A DNA stretch of 64,000 nucleotides from Streptomyces gossypii. GTDB taxonomy: Bacteria > Actinomycetota > Actinomycetes > Streptomycetales > Streptomycetaceae. The position numbers and the translations under genes are program-made. The notes below the pieces were generated by a model, which was not told the DNA's origin, made no database searches, and saw only the letters and a program-made list of their open reading frames with translations. This document shows positions 49,465 to 59,299 of the stretch, in pieces; the first letter of the stretch is position 1; each line of letters starts with the position of its first letter. The DNA lies in contig NZ_JAJAGO010000002.1 of NCBI RefSeq assembly GCF_025165795.1, positions 577,663 through 641,662 on the forward strand, written 5' to 3'.

Positions 49465-50967
49465 TCATGCCGGGGCTACCAAAAGCGGTCGGGCCCGCTC
49501 GCGCAGCTCCGCCACCCGCGGCTCGTCGCCGTACGGCTCCAGCCGGTGCAGCAGGTCCCGTACGTATTCCGTCGTCCGGGCCGAGGAGATGCGGCCCGCG
49601 ACCTCCACCGCGCGCGTGCCCGCCGCGCAGGCCGCGTCCAGGTTGCCCGATTCGAGCTCCGCCACCGCCGAGACGACAAGCCGCAACCCGTGCGAGCGTA
49701 CGAACTCCTCCGTCGGGCGCGACAGCGCCTTCTCGGTGAAGCGGCGCACCTGACGGGGCGCCTTCAGGTCGCGGTAGCACTCGGCCGCGTCGGCGGCGAG
49801 CCGGTCGTAGGAGTAGAAGTCCAGCCAGGACGGGTCCGCGTCGCCGTCACGGGAGCGTTCCAGCCAGCCTTCGGCGGAGGACAGGGCCGCGCCGCAGGCG
49901 TGCGAGTCGTTCGCTTTCGCATGGGCGCGGGCCTCCACCAGGCGGAAGAAGCTCATCGTGCGGGCGGTGGCCAGACCGCGGTTGCGTTCCAGAGCGGCCT
50001 GCGCCAGGTCCACGCCCTCGTCCGCGAAGCCCCGGTAGGTGGCCTGCAGGGACATCGACGCCAGCACATAGCCGCCGAGCGGCACGTCCGCCGCCGCGCG
50101 GGCCAGCCGCAGTGCCTGGATGTAGTAGCGCTGTGCCGCCTCCTGTTGCCCGGTGTCGAAGGCCATCCATCCGGCGAGGCGGGTGAGTTCGGAGGCGGCG
50201 CCGAACAGGGCGCGGCCGACCTCGTCCGAGTAGGCGCCCAGCAGCAGCGGCGCCGCGTCGACACGCAGGCATTCGGGCACCATGGAGGAACGCCAGTCTC
50301 CGCCGCCGTACTTGGAATCCCAGCGCCGCGCCTCGTCCGCCGCTTCCCGCAGTTTGGAGACGTCGGTGTGGCCCACGCGTATCAACTTCGGGCCTTCAGC
50401 GGCACTTTCGCCACCGATCTCGGCGCTGCCGGCGCCCGTGCCGTTGCCGTTTCCGACGGCCGCCACCGCCGTGGCGGCGGCGCGCGCGGCCTCGGTGTCC
50501 CGCGCCACGGAGCTGTCGGCCGGAGTGATGAGCCAGCGCGAGGCGGGCGTGGCGTAGGCGCTGACGGCGAACGAGCCCGCGAGTGTCTGCCAGATGCCGC
50601 CACCGCGCCTGCCGCCGAGATCCAGCCGGTAGAGATCGGTCGCGGCCTTCACCGCCGCCCCGATGTCGCGGGGGAAGGCGAGACCCACCTCAGGCGCAGG
50701 ATCGGCGTCGGCCAGCCCTATTTCGTGCAGCGGTACGGGCCGCCCCAGCTTGCTGCCGATGGCGGCGGCGATGAGATGGGGTGCCGCTCCCTGCGGCACC
50801 ATCCCCTTCGATACCCACCGGGCCACCGACGTCTTGTCGTAACGAAGCGTCAGTCCACGCTGCGCTCCGAGGTCGTTGACCCGGCGGGCCAGTCCGGCGT
50901 TGCTGATTCCTGCGAGGGCGAGAACGGTGCCGAGCTTCTCATTCGGCCCGCGTGGCTCCCTGGACAT
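49465..50967 (-). CDS. XRE-like regulator with TPR domain
   Basis: A 500-residue protein with an N-terminal XRE-like HTH (residues about 12-70, [27 protein letters not shown]). A long C-terminal TPR array (about 210-480) follows: [54 protein letters not shown]. The layout resembles the NsdA/NsdB-type developmental regulators of Streptomyces, though the sequence does not look like NsdA itself. ATG at 50967 has AGGGG five bases upstream. It probably binds a peptide or protein signal. Confidence 0.85.
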   Translation of the reverse strand: MSREPRGPNEKLGTVLALAGISNAGLARRVNDLGAQRGLTLRYDKTSVARWVSKGMVPQGAAPHLIAAAIGSKLGRPVPLHEIGLADADPAPEVGLAFPRDIGAAVKAATDLYRLDLGGRRGGGIWQTLAGSFAVSAYATPASRWLITPADSSVARDTEAARAAATAVAAVGNGNGTGAGSAEIGGESAAEGPKLIRVGHTDVSKLREAADEARRWDSKYGGGDWRSSMVPECLRVDAAPLLLGAYSDEVGRALFGAASELTRLAGWMAFDTGQQEAAQRYYIQALRLARAAADVPLGGYVLASMSLQATYRGFADEGVDLAQAALERNRGLATARTMSFFRLVEARAHAKANDSHACGAALSSAEGWLERSRDGDADPSWLDFYSYDRLAADAAECYRDLKAPRQVRRFTEKALSRPTEEFVRSHGLRLVVSAVAELESGNLDAACAAGTRAVEVAGRISSARTTEYVRDLLHRLEPYGDEPRVAELRERARPLLVAPA

Positions 50968-51030
50968 GCGCACCCCTGACACACACCGACGGCCGCCCCG
51001 TGACGAACGCGAGGCACCCCTGACCTCCAA

Positions 51031-51793
51031 CTCCGGTCAGGGGCTTACCCGTTCGCCTTGGCACGGGAAAGTTACTGCGACCCAGCGTAGTTCGCCGCAT
51101 CCCGACCGTTAAGGGTTGATATCCCGGATGGCGGGATTCGTGTCCGTGCCGGGAGGCAACTCACGGCCTCGTGCGCGGCAGCGAGTGGATCAGCGGGCGG
51201 GGGGCTCGGACTCCGGACCCAGGGCGGGGGAGGGAGGCGGCGTGGAGCGTCGTCGACCTTCGACAACGCGGGAGGCGGAGCCGCGGGGCGGCGGGAGTCC
51301 GTCAACTCCGCACACCAGGTCGTTAGGGCGGGATGGGGCATGTGCTCCTGGTGTGTGGCCATGCGCCCGTTCATGCGCTCTGTGGCCGGGTGAACGGAAG
51401 CGCTTCCATGTGAGTCGCGTGGGTCGGCCCGCTGAACTGGACCAGTGGGCTGGGGGAGACCGCCGTCTACATTCCCCGCGGACGGCGGTTCGGTCCGGGG
51501 GGCGCCATCGTCCCCCGGGCTCATATTTGGCTGAATGACACCGGTTGACCCACCCGGCATATTCCGTGCCTGTCCGAAACGTCGCGGACGCACCCCAGGG
51601 CGCGCGGGCGCGGCGCACCTCACAAAGTCGTGCGCCCCGTGAGCGCCTCCACCATGCCCTTCTCGTGGCAGCATGGTCATAACAGCGGCTGGCAACAGCG
51701 TCTTTCGGGCTTTGCGAGCCCTTGGACCTGTTGACGTTCTGGGTCTTTCCGGGCCCAACGGCCGCTTTGGACGCTACGGGTGGAGGCGCGGCG
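51031..51793. other. Intergenic region without a supportable gene
   Basis: About 760 bases between the TPR regulator and the Asn-synthetase-like gene. It contains a perfect 6-bp inverted repeat ATCCCG-N5-CGGGAT (51121-51137) and short AT-richer promoter-like stretches near 51510 and 51660, but no frame with a good codon pattern. Part of it must hold the divergent promoters of the two flanking genes. Confidence 0.6.
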
Positions 51794-54118
51794 ATGCGAT
51801 GGCTGGTGGGATGGAGCAGCGCCGCGCCCACAGGACCGGGTACGAGCACGGTCTCCGGGGCGAACGGCGGCGGCCACGGCCACCGCGAGGGCTACCGCAG
51901 CGGCTACGGCGAAGCGCCGGGCTACGGCTCGGGCTCCGGTTCCGGTGCGGGCGCCCCCTCCGGTGAAACGGTCCGCCCCGTCGGCGCACAGCTGCTGTGG
52001 GACGACCCCGACCCGCTCTGGGCCGTCGGCGACTGGCGCCCGGACGAAGTACGCGTCATCCACGCCGAACCGGGCCACAAACTCGCCGTACTCGGCCACT
52101 GCGGTGCCACCGACGAGCAGCTCCGCGTCGGCCTCTACGCCGCGCGCGGCGGCGCGTTCCGCCACCTCACCGCCTGGCCGGGCAGCTACACGGCGGTGGC
52201 AAGTGTCGGCCGCCGCATCACCGTCGCCGCCGATCTGGCCGGACTGCGCCCGGTGTTCCACACCCCGTGGGCGGGCGGCAACGCCTATGCGACCGCAGCG
52301 CTCCCGCTGGCCGACCTGATCGAGGCACAGCTCGACATCTCCCACCTCGCGGCGCTGCTCGCCTGCCCCGACGCGCCCGAGGCACTCGGCGACGGCACGC
52401 CGTATGTGGGCGTGCGCCGCGTACCGCCGGGCCATGCGCTGATCCTGCGCGACGGCAGCAGCTGCGAGATCGCGGGCTACGAACCGACCGCGTCGCTCGT
52501 ACTCTCCGCTCCCGCGGCCGTCGACGTGGACACGGCCGTCGCGGGCGTACGGGACGCCCTCGTCGAAGCCGTACGCGCACGGCTCGCCGCGCCACGGCAC
52601 GCCTACGAGTCGGACTTCGACCGGCTCGACCCCGGCCCGGTCCCCGGCAGGGGCCCGGCCCAGCGCCGCGCCGCACGCGGCGGCCGTCCCGGTCCCGCAC
52701 CGGGCATCGGCGCCGACCTTTCGGGCGGTCCCGCCTCCGGGACGCTCGCCCTGCTCGCCGCCGGACTGCCCGGCATGCCCGGCACGGTGCTGGGCGCGGG
52801 CGGCGCGGAGGCGGGGGAGCGGCTGCTCGCGGTCACCTTCAACGACCTGACGGCGGCGGCTCCGGACGGAGGCTCCGGCTCCGGCCCGGGTTCTGGCCAA
52901 GGCTCGGGTTTGGGCGTGGCGGGCACGTCGAAGGCGGAGCTGGAACGCGCCCGCGCCCTCGCCGAGAACCCGCGACTGCACCATGTCGTCGTCACCGGCG
53001 GCGAGGAAGCGCTGCCGTACGCCGACCTGGAGAGCGGTCCGCTCACCGACGAACCCGGTCCCTCCCTCATCTGGGCCGAACGCCACCGGCTGCGGCTGTC
53101 GGCGGGCAGTGCCGACCATTTCGTCGGACTCGGCGCCCGGCAGGTGCTCGACGCGCACCCCGCCCGGCTCGCCGATCTCCTGATGGACCGGCGCCGCCGC
53201 CATCTGGTCCGCCCGGCGGTGGCGCTGGCGCGCGCGGAGGGCGCCGAACGCGGACTCGCCGCCGGCAGCACGGTGCTGGCCCCGCTGACGGTCTACCGCG
53301 CCGCGCGCAGGCTGGCCCGTACGCCCTACCGTGCCGGAGTCGAGGAGGCGGCGGCGCGGCTGCGGGAGAGACGCTTCGCCGACGAGCGCTCCGCCCCGCA
53401 GGGCCGCGGCTACCCGGAGGACGTCAGCGCGCTGGACGCCTCGCTGGCCGCCCTCACCTGGTGCCGCCCCGGTCCGGCCGCCCGCTGGATGACCGGTGAG
53501 GCGCTGGCCGAAGTGTCCGTCCGGCTGGAGGCCGCCGCCGCGGCGCGGCCCATAGCGGAGCGCCCCGGCGAACGCCGCGCCCGCGCCGCACTCGCCCGCC
53601 AGGCCGCCGACCAGCGGGTACTCGAACAGGCAGCCGAGATCCGAGACCAGCGGCTGCACGCGCCCTTCTACGACAACCAGGTCGTACGCGCCTGCCGCGC
53701 TCTGCCCGAAGACGCCCGCGTCAAACCGGGCGCACGCGTGTCGGTGCTGCGCGCGGTGCTCGCGGGCGCGGGCGTACGCGACCTGCCGCCCGGCTGGGGC
53801 GCACCCTCGCACGCCCCGCACATCGCCTCCGCGCGGGCCGGCCTGCGGCTCGCCGCGAGCGACCTCATCGGTTTCTTCGACGCCCCCCTGCTCGCGGACG
53901 CCGGACTCATCGAGGCCCGCGTCGTACGCAAGGCACTGCGCGCGGCGGCCGACGGCGAGCCGCTGCCGCTCGACGGGCTGGCGGACCTCGTCTCCACGGA
54001 GGTGTGGCTCAGGCGCCTGCTGGCCCGGCGCGGCACCTGCTGGACGGGCTCCGCCGCGCCCCGCCAGCGCGCGGCGGCGGCCGGGGTGACACCGGGACCG
54101 CAGCGCCCCGCGCTGTGA
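51794..54118 (+). CDS. Asparagine-synthetase-like protein with altered active sites
   Basis: A 774-residue protein with the AsnB/lasso-cyclase layout: an N-terminal Ntn-glutaminase-like region (residues about 65-240, GSYTAVASVG and DLAGLRPVF) and a C-terminal synthetase-like region. The first residues read MRWL, so the catalytic Cys2 is absent. The ATP motif SGGxDS reads SGGPAS (310-315), losing the aspartate. Low-complexity Gly/Ser inserts occur at 25-58 and about 355-375. It cannot work as a normal asparagine synthetase and may act on a peptide or be a structural or regulatory homologue. ATG 51794 follows GGAGG by 7 bases. Confidence 0.85.
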   Translation: MRWLVGWSSAAPTGPGTSTVSGANGGGHGHREGYRSGYGEAPGYGSGSGSGAGAPSGETVRPVGAQLLWDDPDPLWAVGDWRPDEVRVIHAEPGHKLAVLGHCGATDEQLRVGLYAARGGAFRHLTAWPGSYTAVASVGRRITVAADLAGLRPVFHTPWAGGNAYATAALPLADLIEAQLDISHLAALLACPDAPEALGDGTPYVGVRRVPPGHALILRDGSSCEIAGYEPTASLVLSAPAAVDVDTAVAGVRDALVEAVRARLAAPRHAYESDFDRLDPGPVPGRGPAQRRAARGGRPGPAPGIGADLSGGPASGTLALLAAGLPGMPGTVLGAGGAEAGERLLAVTFNDLTAAAPDGGSGSGPGSGQGSGLGVAGTSKAELERARALAENPRLHHVVVTGGEEALPYADLESGPLTDEPGPSLIWAERHRLRLSAGSADHFVGLGARQVLDAHPARLADLLMDRRRRHLVRPAVALARAEGAERGLAAGSTVLAPLTVYRAARRLARTPYRAGVEEAAARLRERRFADERSAPQGRGYPEDVSALDASLAALTWCRPGPAARWMTGEALAEVSVRLEAAAAARPIAERPGERRARAALARQAADQRVLEQAAEIRDQRLHAPFYDNQVVRACRALPEDARVKPGARVSVLRAVLAGAGVRDLPPGWGAPSHAPHIASARAGLRLAASDLIGFFDAPLLADAGLIEARVVRKALRAAADGEPLPLDGLADLVSTEVWLRRLLARRGTCWTGSAAPRQRAAAAGVTPGPQRPAL

Positions 54119-54210
54119 GGTGAACGCACCGTCCGATTTCCGCCAGTCCGGTCGGCCGAATCCGTGCACAGTGGGACGCGTACGGAGGAAGCTCAAGGAA
54201 GGAAAGGGCG

Positions 54211-54738
54211 ATGACGACCCAGCTGACGGTGCACACGACGCTCGACACCCCGCTCGGCGAACTGCTGCTGACAGGAGCGGAGACGGCGGCCGTCGAAGGC
54301 GGAGTCACCGTGACCTCACTGTCGATGCCCGGACAGAAGAACGCCCCGGCTCCACGGGCCGGATGGCGCGCGGACTCCGGCCTGCTCGACGAGGCGGTCC
54401 GCCAGCTGCGCGCGTACTTCGCGGGTGAACTCACCGGCTTCACCCTGCCGCGCACGGCGACCGGCGGCACGGCCTTCGAACAACGCGTGTGGCAGGCGCT
54501 GGAGACCATCCCGTACGGCACCACCACGACCTACGGGAAGATCGCCGAGCAGATCGGTGCCCCGCGCTCCGCCGTGCGAGCCGTAGGATCCGCGATCGGC
54601 GCGAACCCGCTGCTGATCCTGCGCCCGTGCCACCGCGTCATCGGGGCCAACGGGTCGCTGACGGGCTACGCGGGAGGGCTGGAGCGCAAGGAGGCCCTGC
54701 TGACGCACGAGGGCGCACTCCAGCCGCAGCTCGGCTGA
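54211..54738 (+). CDS. ogt: Methylated-DNA--protein-cysteine methyltransferase
   Basis: A 175-residue O6-alkylguanine-DNA alkyltransferase. The active-site PCHRV holds C140, which takes the alkyl group from O6-methylguanine in a suicide reaction. The preceding helix (FEQRVWQALETIPYGTTTTYGKIA) and the Arg finger region AVRAVGSAIGANP are conserved. There is no AraC-type Ada domain. The start is ATG 54211 with AGGAAGG upstream. It is followed by a DNA-damage-type oxygenase gene 120 bases downstream on the same strand. Confidence 0.95.
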   Translation: MTTQLTVHTTLDTPLGELLLTGAETAAVEGGVTVTSLSMPGQKNAPAPRAGWRADSGLLDEAVRQLRAYFAGELTGFTLPRTATGGTAFEQRVWQALETIPYGTTTTYGKIAEQIGAPRSAVRAVGSAIGANPLLILRPCHRVIGANGSLTGYAGGLERKEALLTHEGALQPQLG

Positions 54739-54779
54739 GTAGGGGCCGGGGAAGCCCGGCTCCCCGCTCGGCCCCACTC
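54737..54779. terminator. Possible terminator after ogt
   Basis: GAGT/GGGGCC pairs with GGCCCC/ACTC with a single bulged A, enclosing an inner GGGGA...TCCCC hairpin. It overlaps the ogt stop codon. If active, the downstream oxygenase needs its own promoter or read-through. Confidence 0.45.
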
Positions 54780-54861
54780 GGACCTGCCCTGCCCGTCCAT
54801 TTCTGCCGTGTGCTGCCGTGTGCCGCCCGGCCCGCTGACCGACCGACAACCCGGAGACGTC

Positions 54862-55665
54862 ATGCCCACGTCCACCCCGCTGCCGCTCCCCCTGCCCGAG
54901 TCCGCAGCGAGATCCGCCCCCGCCCCGCCCCGGGCCGCCACGCCCCCCGTCGCCGCAGGCACGCTGACCGGCCGGGTGGACGGCGCGGACTGGCCCGCCC
55001 TGACGGACGAGATCAACGACTACGGCTGCGCCCTCACCCCGCAGCTCCTCACCCCGGCCGAGTGCGGGCGGATCGCGGCGCTGTACGAGGAGGTGGGACG
55101 GTTCCGTTCCACCATCGACATGGCCCGCTACCGCTTCGGCTCGGGCCAGTACCGCTACTTCGCCCATCCCTTCCCGGACGCAGTCCAGGAGCTGCGCCAA
55201 GCCCTCTACCCGCGCCTGCTGCCCCTCGCCCGCGACTGGGCCGAGAAACTCGGCAGGCCCGCCCCCTGGCCGGACACGCTGGCCGAGTGGCTGGAGATGT
55301 GCCACGCAGCTGGTCAGACCAGACCCACGCCGATCCTCCTGCGCTACGGTCCCGGCGACTGGAACGCGCTCCACCGCGACCTCTACGGCGAGCTCGTCTT
55401 CCCGCTCCAGGTCGTGATCAATCTGGACAAGCCGGGAGCCGATCACACCGGCGGCGAGTTCCTGCTGGTCGAGCAGCGCCCCCGGGCCCAGTCCCGTGGG
55501 ACGGCAACCCTGGTGCCCCAGGGGCACGGACTCGTCTTCACCACCCGCGACCGGCCGGTGCGCTCCGCTCGTGGCTGGTCGGCGTCCCCGGTCAAGCACG
55601 GAGTCAGCGCAGTCCGCAGCGGCACCCGGCACACGCTGGGGCTCGTCCTGCACGATGCGGCCTGA
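54862..55665 (+). CDS. 2OG-Fe(II) oxygenase of the damaged-DNA (PF09859) type
   Basis: A 267-residue non-heme iron oxygenase. The iron ligands are visible: H171 and D173 in LHRDLYG, H246 in the KHGVS loop, with R256 for 2-oxoglutarate. The block FPLQVVINLDKPGADHTGGEF and EQRPRAQSRG match the PF09859 family, described as an oxygenase acting on alkylated or damaged DNA. The start is ATG 54862 with GGAGA 4 bases upstream. Its position after ogt supports a DNA alkylation-repair role, though the substrate specificity is not established by sequence. Confidence 0.88.
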   Translation: MPTSTPLPLPLPESAARSAPAPPRAATPPVAAGTLTGRVDGADWPALTDEINDYGCALTPQLLTPAECGRIAALYEEVGRFRSTIDMARYRFGSGQYRYFAHPFPDAVQELRQALYPRLLPLARDWAEKLGRPAPWPDTLAEWLEMCHAAGQTRPTPILLRYGPGDWNALHRDLYGELVFPLQVVINLDKPGADHTGGEFLLVEQRPRAQSRGTATLVPQGHGLVFTTRDRPVRSARGWSASPVKHGVSAVRSGTRHTLGLVLHDAA

Positions 55666-55795
55666 ACCCCGGCGGCTACGTCCACGGGAAGGCTCCGTCC
55701 ACTCCATGAGGATACGGACGGTTATGTTTCGATTGCGTGCTGCTGCGGGGCGAAATTGCAGCGCTTCGTAGCGGTCCGGCGGCGACAATGGGGGC

Positions 55796-58700
55796 GTGCG
55801 TTATCTGATTCTGGGCGCGACCGAGGCACTGGATGAGCAAGGGCAGGCCGTTCCTCTCGGAGGACACCGGCTGCGCGCGCTGCTCGCCGCGCTCGCGCTG
55901 CGCGCGAACAGCGACGCCGCCGTGCCGGTGGACGTGCTCATCGCGGAGGTCTGGGCAGATCCGGACGCCCTTCCCGGCGACGCGCCCGCCGCCCTCCAGG
56001 CGCTGGTCGGACGGCTGCGCCGCACGCTCGGCAGGGACGCGGTGGAGTCGCTGCCCGGCGGCTACCGGCTGAGGGCCGCATCGGACGACATCGATCTGCA
56101 CCGCTTCGAGCGCCTGGCACAGGGCGGCGAGCTGGCAGGAGAGCGTGGCGATCCGGAGACCGCGGCCCGGATGCTGCGCGAGGCGCTCGGGCTGTGGCGC
56201 GGCCCCGCGCTCGCCGACCTGCCGGACCGCGCGTCCGCCGCAGCCCGGCCAGAAGCCCTGCGGAGGGCTTCGGTGCAGGCCCGCATCGCCGCCGAACTGG
56301 AGTTGGGGCACGCCGCCCAAGTGCTGCCCGAACTGCGCGAACTCGCCGCCGCCCGCCCGCTGGACGAACCCCTGCACGCCCTCCACCTGCTCGCCCTGCG
56401 CGACACCGGACGCCCGGCGGAGGCGCTGGAGGCGTACGAAGCGGTACGGCGGGAGATCGCGGACCGGCTCGGGGCGGACCCGGGCGCGGAGCTGCGCGCG
56501 CTGCACGCCGACTTGCTGCGGTCCGAGCATCAGCAGGCTGAGCAAGGGGAATCCGGGCAGCGGGAATCCGGGCAGTCAGTCACAGCGGTGGAGGGGCCGG
56601 GTGCCCAGGGCACGCCCGCGGTCGCCGCAGAGCCAGGCCTGCCGCCCGTACAGGCTCAGACCCCGGCTCAGCCGCAGTCCACGGACCCCGCGGGGCCGCC
56701 ACCCGCCGTGCCCGGAAACCTGCGCACCCGGCTCGACAGTTTCGTCGGCCGGGAGCACGATCTCGACACCCTCGCGGGCGACCTCGCCGCCTCCCGGCTG
56801 GTCACCCTCACCGGGCCCGGCGGCTCCGGGAAGACGCGGCTCGCCGAAGAGGTCGCCGCAGCCACCCCCGCTCGGGACGGCATCTGGCTGGTCGGGCTCG
56901 CGCCGCTGGAGCATCCGGCCGCCGTGCCCGGTGCCGTGCTGAGCGGGCTCGGGCGGCGCGAGACGGCGCGCCTCACGGGCATCGAGGCATCCCGCACCGG
57001 CGGCTCGGATCACGCGGGCGACGCTACGGCCCGGCTGATCGAGCACCTCGCGCACCGCGAACTGCTGCTCGTACTGGACAACTGCGAGCACGTGATCGGC
57101 GCCGCCGCCGATCTCGCGGCGACGCTGCTGGAGCGCTGCCCCGGGCTCGTGGTGCTGGCAACCAGCCGCGAGCCGCTGGGAGTGCCCGGCGAGACCGTAC
57201 GCCCCGTGGAGCCGCTGCCGCCCGCCCCCGCGCACCAGCTGTTCGCCGAGCGGGGCGCCGCCGCGCGACCCGGCTTCACCGCGGACGCGTCGGTGCAGGA
57301 CAGGCGAGCCGTCGCCGAGATCTGCCGCCGCCTGGACGGGCTGCCGCTCGCCATCGAACTGGCCGCAGCCCGCCTGCGATCGCTCACCCCGCGCCAGATC
57401 GCCGACCGCCTCGACGACCGTTTCCGGCTGCTCACCAGCGGCAGCCGCACCGTCCTGCCGCGCCAGCAGACGCTGCGCGCGGTCGTCGACTGGTCCTGGG
57501 ATCTGCTGGACGAGCAGGAACGCACGGTGCTCCGGCGCCTCTCCGTCTTCGCCGGTGGCTGCACGCTCTCGGCCGCCGAGTATGTCTGCGCGGACGGCTT
57601 GGCCGTCACCGAGGAGACCGTCCTCGACATCCTCGGCGCGCTCGTCGACAAGTCCATCCTCATCGCCGACCGCCCCGCCTCCGCCGCCCACACCGGTGTG
57701 CGTTACCGCCTGCTGGAGACGATCCACGAGTACGCGAACGAGCGCGCCGCCGAGCACCCCGAGGACCGGTCGGCAGCCGAGGCCCGGCACACGGAGCAGA
57801 TCCTCCGCTTCGTCACCGCAGCCGAGCCCCGGCTGCGCTCAGGGGAGCAACTCGCCTGGCTGCCGCGCGTCGAGGCGGATCTGGACAACATCCGTGCCGT
57901 CCTCTCCCGCCTCCTCCAGGCCGGTGACGCGGACACCGTCTTCGCCGTCGTCGACGCGATGGGCTGGTTCTGGTGGCTGCGCAACTACCGGGACGAGGGA
58001 GGCGAGTGGACGCTACGGGCTCTGTGGCTGCTTCCCCAGGACCGTGCGGACCGCAGCTCCGCGGAGGAGCTGCGCTTCCGCGGTTTCCAGCTGCTCCTCT
58101 ACTTCCTCCTGCACGAGCAGCAGGGCCAGGAACTGATCCAGCGGGCGCACGACCAGGGCATCACCCGCGAGATCATCGAGGCCTTCCGCCGCCCGGGCCC
58201 GGAGAGTGCCCGGTTCCCGGGGCTGCTCTGGCCGTTCGCCGCCTATCTGACCCGGGGCGTGGAGACGGTCAGCCAGCTGATGGACGTCTGCGTCGCCAAC
58301 GCCCGCGCCTTCGGCGGTGCGTGGGGCCTGGCCGTCAGCCTCCTCTTCCGCGCCCACATACGGGTCGACATGCCGCGGGGCATAGTCCGCGCCGTTGTCG
58401 ACCTGCCGGAGATCGACGCCCTCGCGCAGTCCACCGGCGACCGCTGGCTGATCGGACAGGTGGCGGCGCTGCGTGCCGAAATCGAGCTGATACACGGGCA
58501 CTACGACGAGGCCCGGCGCGGCTACGAGGGCGCACTCCGGCACGCGCAGGCGCTCAGCGCGCTGACCGAGACGCCCTTCCTGCTCGTACGCATGGCGGAG
58601 GCCTGGTACCGGGAGGGCGACAGCGAGCAGGCGGAGAAACTCGCCGAGCGCTCGCTGGAGGACGCCGAGCGGCTGAACGTCACGGACGCCCGCACCTTCA

Positions 58701-59269
58701 GCAGCTTCCTGCTCATGGTCATCAGCCTGGACCGGGGCGATATCGCGCAGGCCCGCGCGCTGCTGAACGAAACCCAGTGCTTCGCCGCACTCGGCAGCCC
58801 ACCGGCGATGTTCGACGCAGTGATCGCCTCGAAGCTCGGGCAGCTGTTGCTGGCGGAGGGGGCAAGCCCGCCGGAGGCCCTCGGGCAGGCACGGGACGCA
58901 CTGCGCCGCGCCGAGAGCGCCCGCCTCTCCGAGGCGCTCTGCGCCGGCATCCTGCACAACGCCGCCGCCGTCGCTCTCGGAGCCGGATACCCGGTAGCCG
59001 CGGTTCAACTGGCCGACGGAGCGCGGGCGATGCGCGGGGCACTGCCCGCCAGCGTCCCGGAAACGCGCCAGGACGCAGAGCTACGGGCGCGGGCCGGGCG
59101 GGAGGCGGCGCACGCGGCGGGGGAGCGTGGTGCGCCGACGAGCCTGCGGGAGGCGGCGGACCTGCTCGGCGCGCTGCTCGACGGGCCCGTACGACCCGCC
59201 GGGGTGGACGGTGCGGCCGCCGGTGGGCGCGGGGCCGCCAGGCCGGTCAGATCCGTCAGCGACAGGTGA
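55796..59269 (+). CDS. AfsR/SARP-type transcriptional regulator
   Basis: A 1157-residue regulator with the layout of AfsR: an OmpR-like DNA-binding domain (residues about 1-95), a BTAD helical domain (about 96-245), a Pro/Gln-rich linker, an NB-ARC ATPase (P-loop GPGGSGKT at 340-347, Walker B LLLVLDNCEH near 425), and TPR-like repeats in the C-terminal half. SARPs activate antibiotic gene clusters. This one could respond to a phosphorylation or nucleotide signal. The GTG at 55796 has a GGGGG stretch just before it. No biosynthetic cluster is next to it in this window. Confidence 0.92.
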   Translation: MRYLILGATEALDEQGQAVPLGGHRLRALLAALALRANSDAAVPVDVLIAEVWADPDALPGDAPAALQALVGRLRRTLGRDAVESLPGGYRLRAASDDIDLHRFERLAQGGELAGERGDPETAARMLREALGLWRGPALADLPDRASAAARPEALRRASVQARIAAELELGHAAQVLPELRELAAARPLDEPLHALHLLALRDTGRPAEALEAYEAVRREIADRLGADPGAELRALHADLLRSEHQQAEQGESGQRESGQSVTAVEGPGAQGTPAVAAEPGLPPVQAQTPAQPQSTDPAGPPPAVPGNLRTRLDSFVGREHDLDTLAGDLAASRLVTLTGPGGSGKTRLAEEVAAATPARDGIWLVGLAPLEHPAAVPGAVLSGLGRRETARLTGIEASRTGGSDHAGDATARLIEHLAHRELLLVLDNCEHVIGAAADLAATLLERCPGLVVLATSREPLGVPGETVRPVEPLPPAPAHQLFAERGAAARPGFTADASVQDRRAVAEICRRLDGLPLAIELAAARLRSLTPRQIADRLDDRFRLLTSGSRTVLPRQQTLRAVVDWSWDLLDEQERTVLRRLSVFAGGCTLSAAEYVCADGLAVTEETVLDILGALVDKSILIADRPASAAHTGVRYRLLETIHEYANERAAEHPEDRSAAEARHTEQILRFVTAAEPRLRSGEQLAWLPRVEADLDNIRAVLSRLLQAGDADTVFAVVDAMGWFWWLRNYRDEGGEWTLRALWLLPQDRADRSSAEELRFRGFQLLLYFLLHEQQGQELIQRAHDQGITREIIEAFRRPGPESARFPGLLWPFAAYLTRGVETVSQLMDVCVANARAFGGAWGLAVSLLFRAHIRVDMPRGIVRAVVDLPEIDALAQSTGDRWLIGQVAALRAEIELIHGHYDEARRGYEGALRHAQALSALTETPFLLVRMAEAWYREGDSEQAEKLAERSLEDAERLNVTDARTFSSFLLMVISLDRGDIAQARALLNETQCFAALGSPPAMFDAVIASKLGQLLLAEGASPPEALGQARDALRRAESARLSEALCAGILHNAAAVALGAGYPVAAVQLADGARAMRGALPASVPETRQDAELRARAGREAAHAAGERGAPTSLREAADLLGALLDGPVRPAGVDGAAAGGRGAARPVRSVSDR

Positions 59270-59299
59270 CCCCGGCCTCGGCCCGGTCGGCAAGGGTGC

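Noticed and set aside
51072..51758. 228-residue minus-strand frame in the 51-kb gap
   Set aside because: Its composition is not protein-like, no ribosome site precedes it, and no motif is present.
51677..54196. 839-residue minus-strand frame over the Asn-synthetase-like gene
   Set aside because: Antisense shadow caused by high GC; composition is Gly/Arg/Gln-rich and no domain is recognisable.
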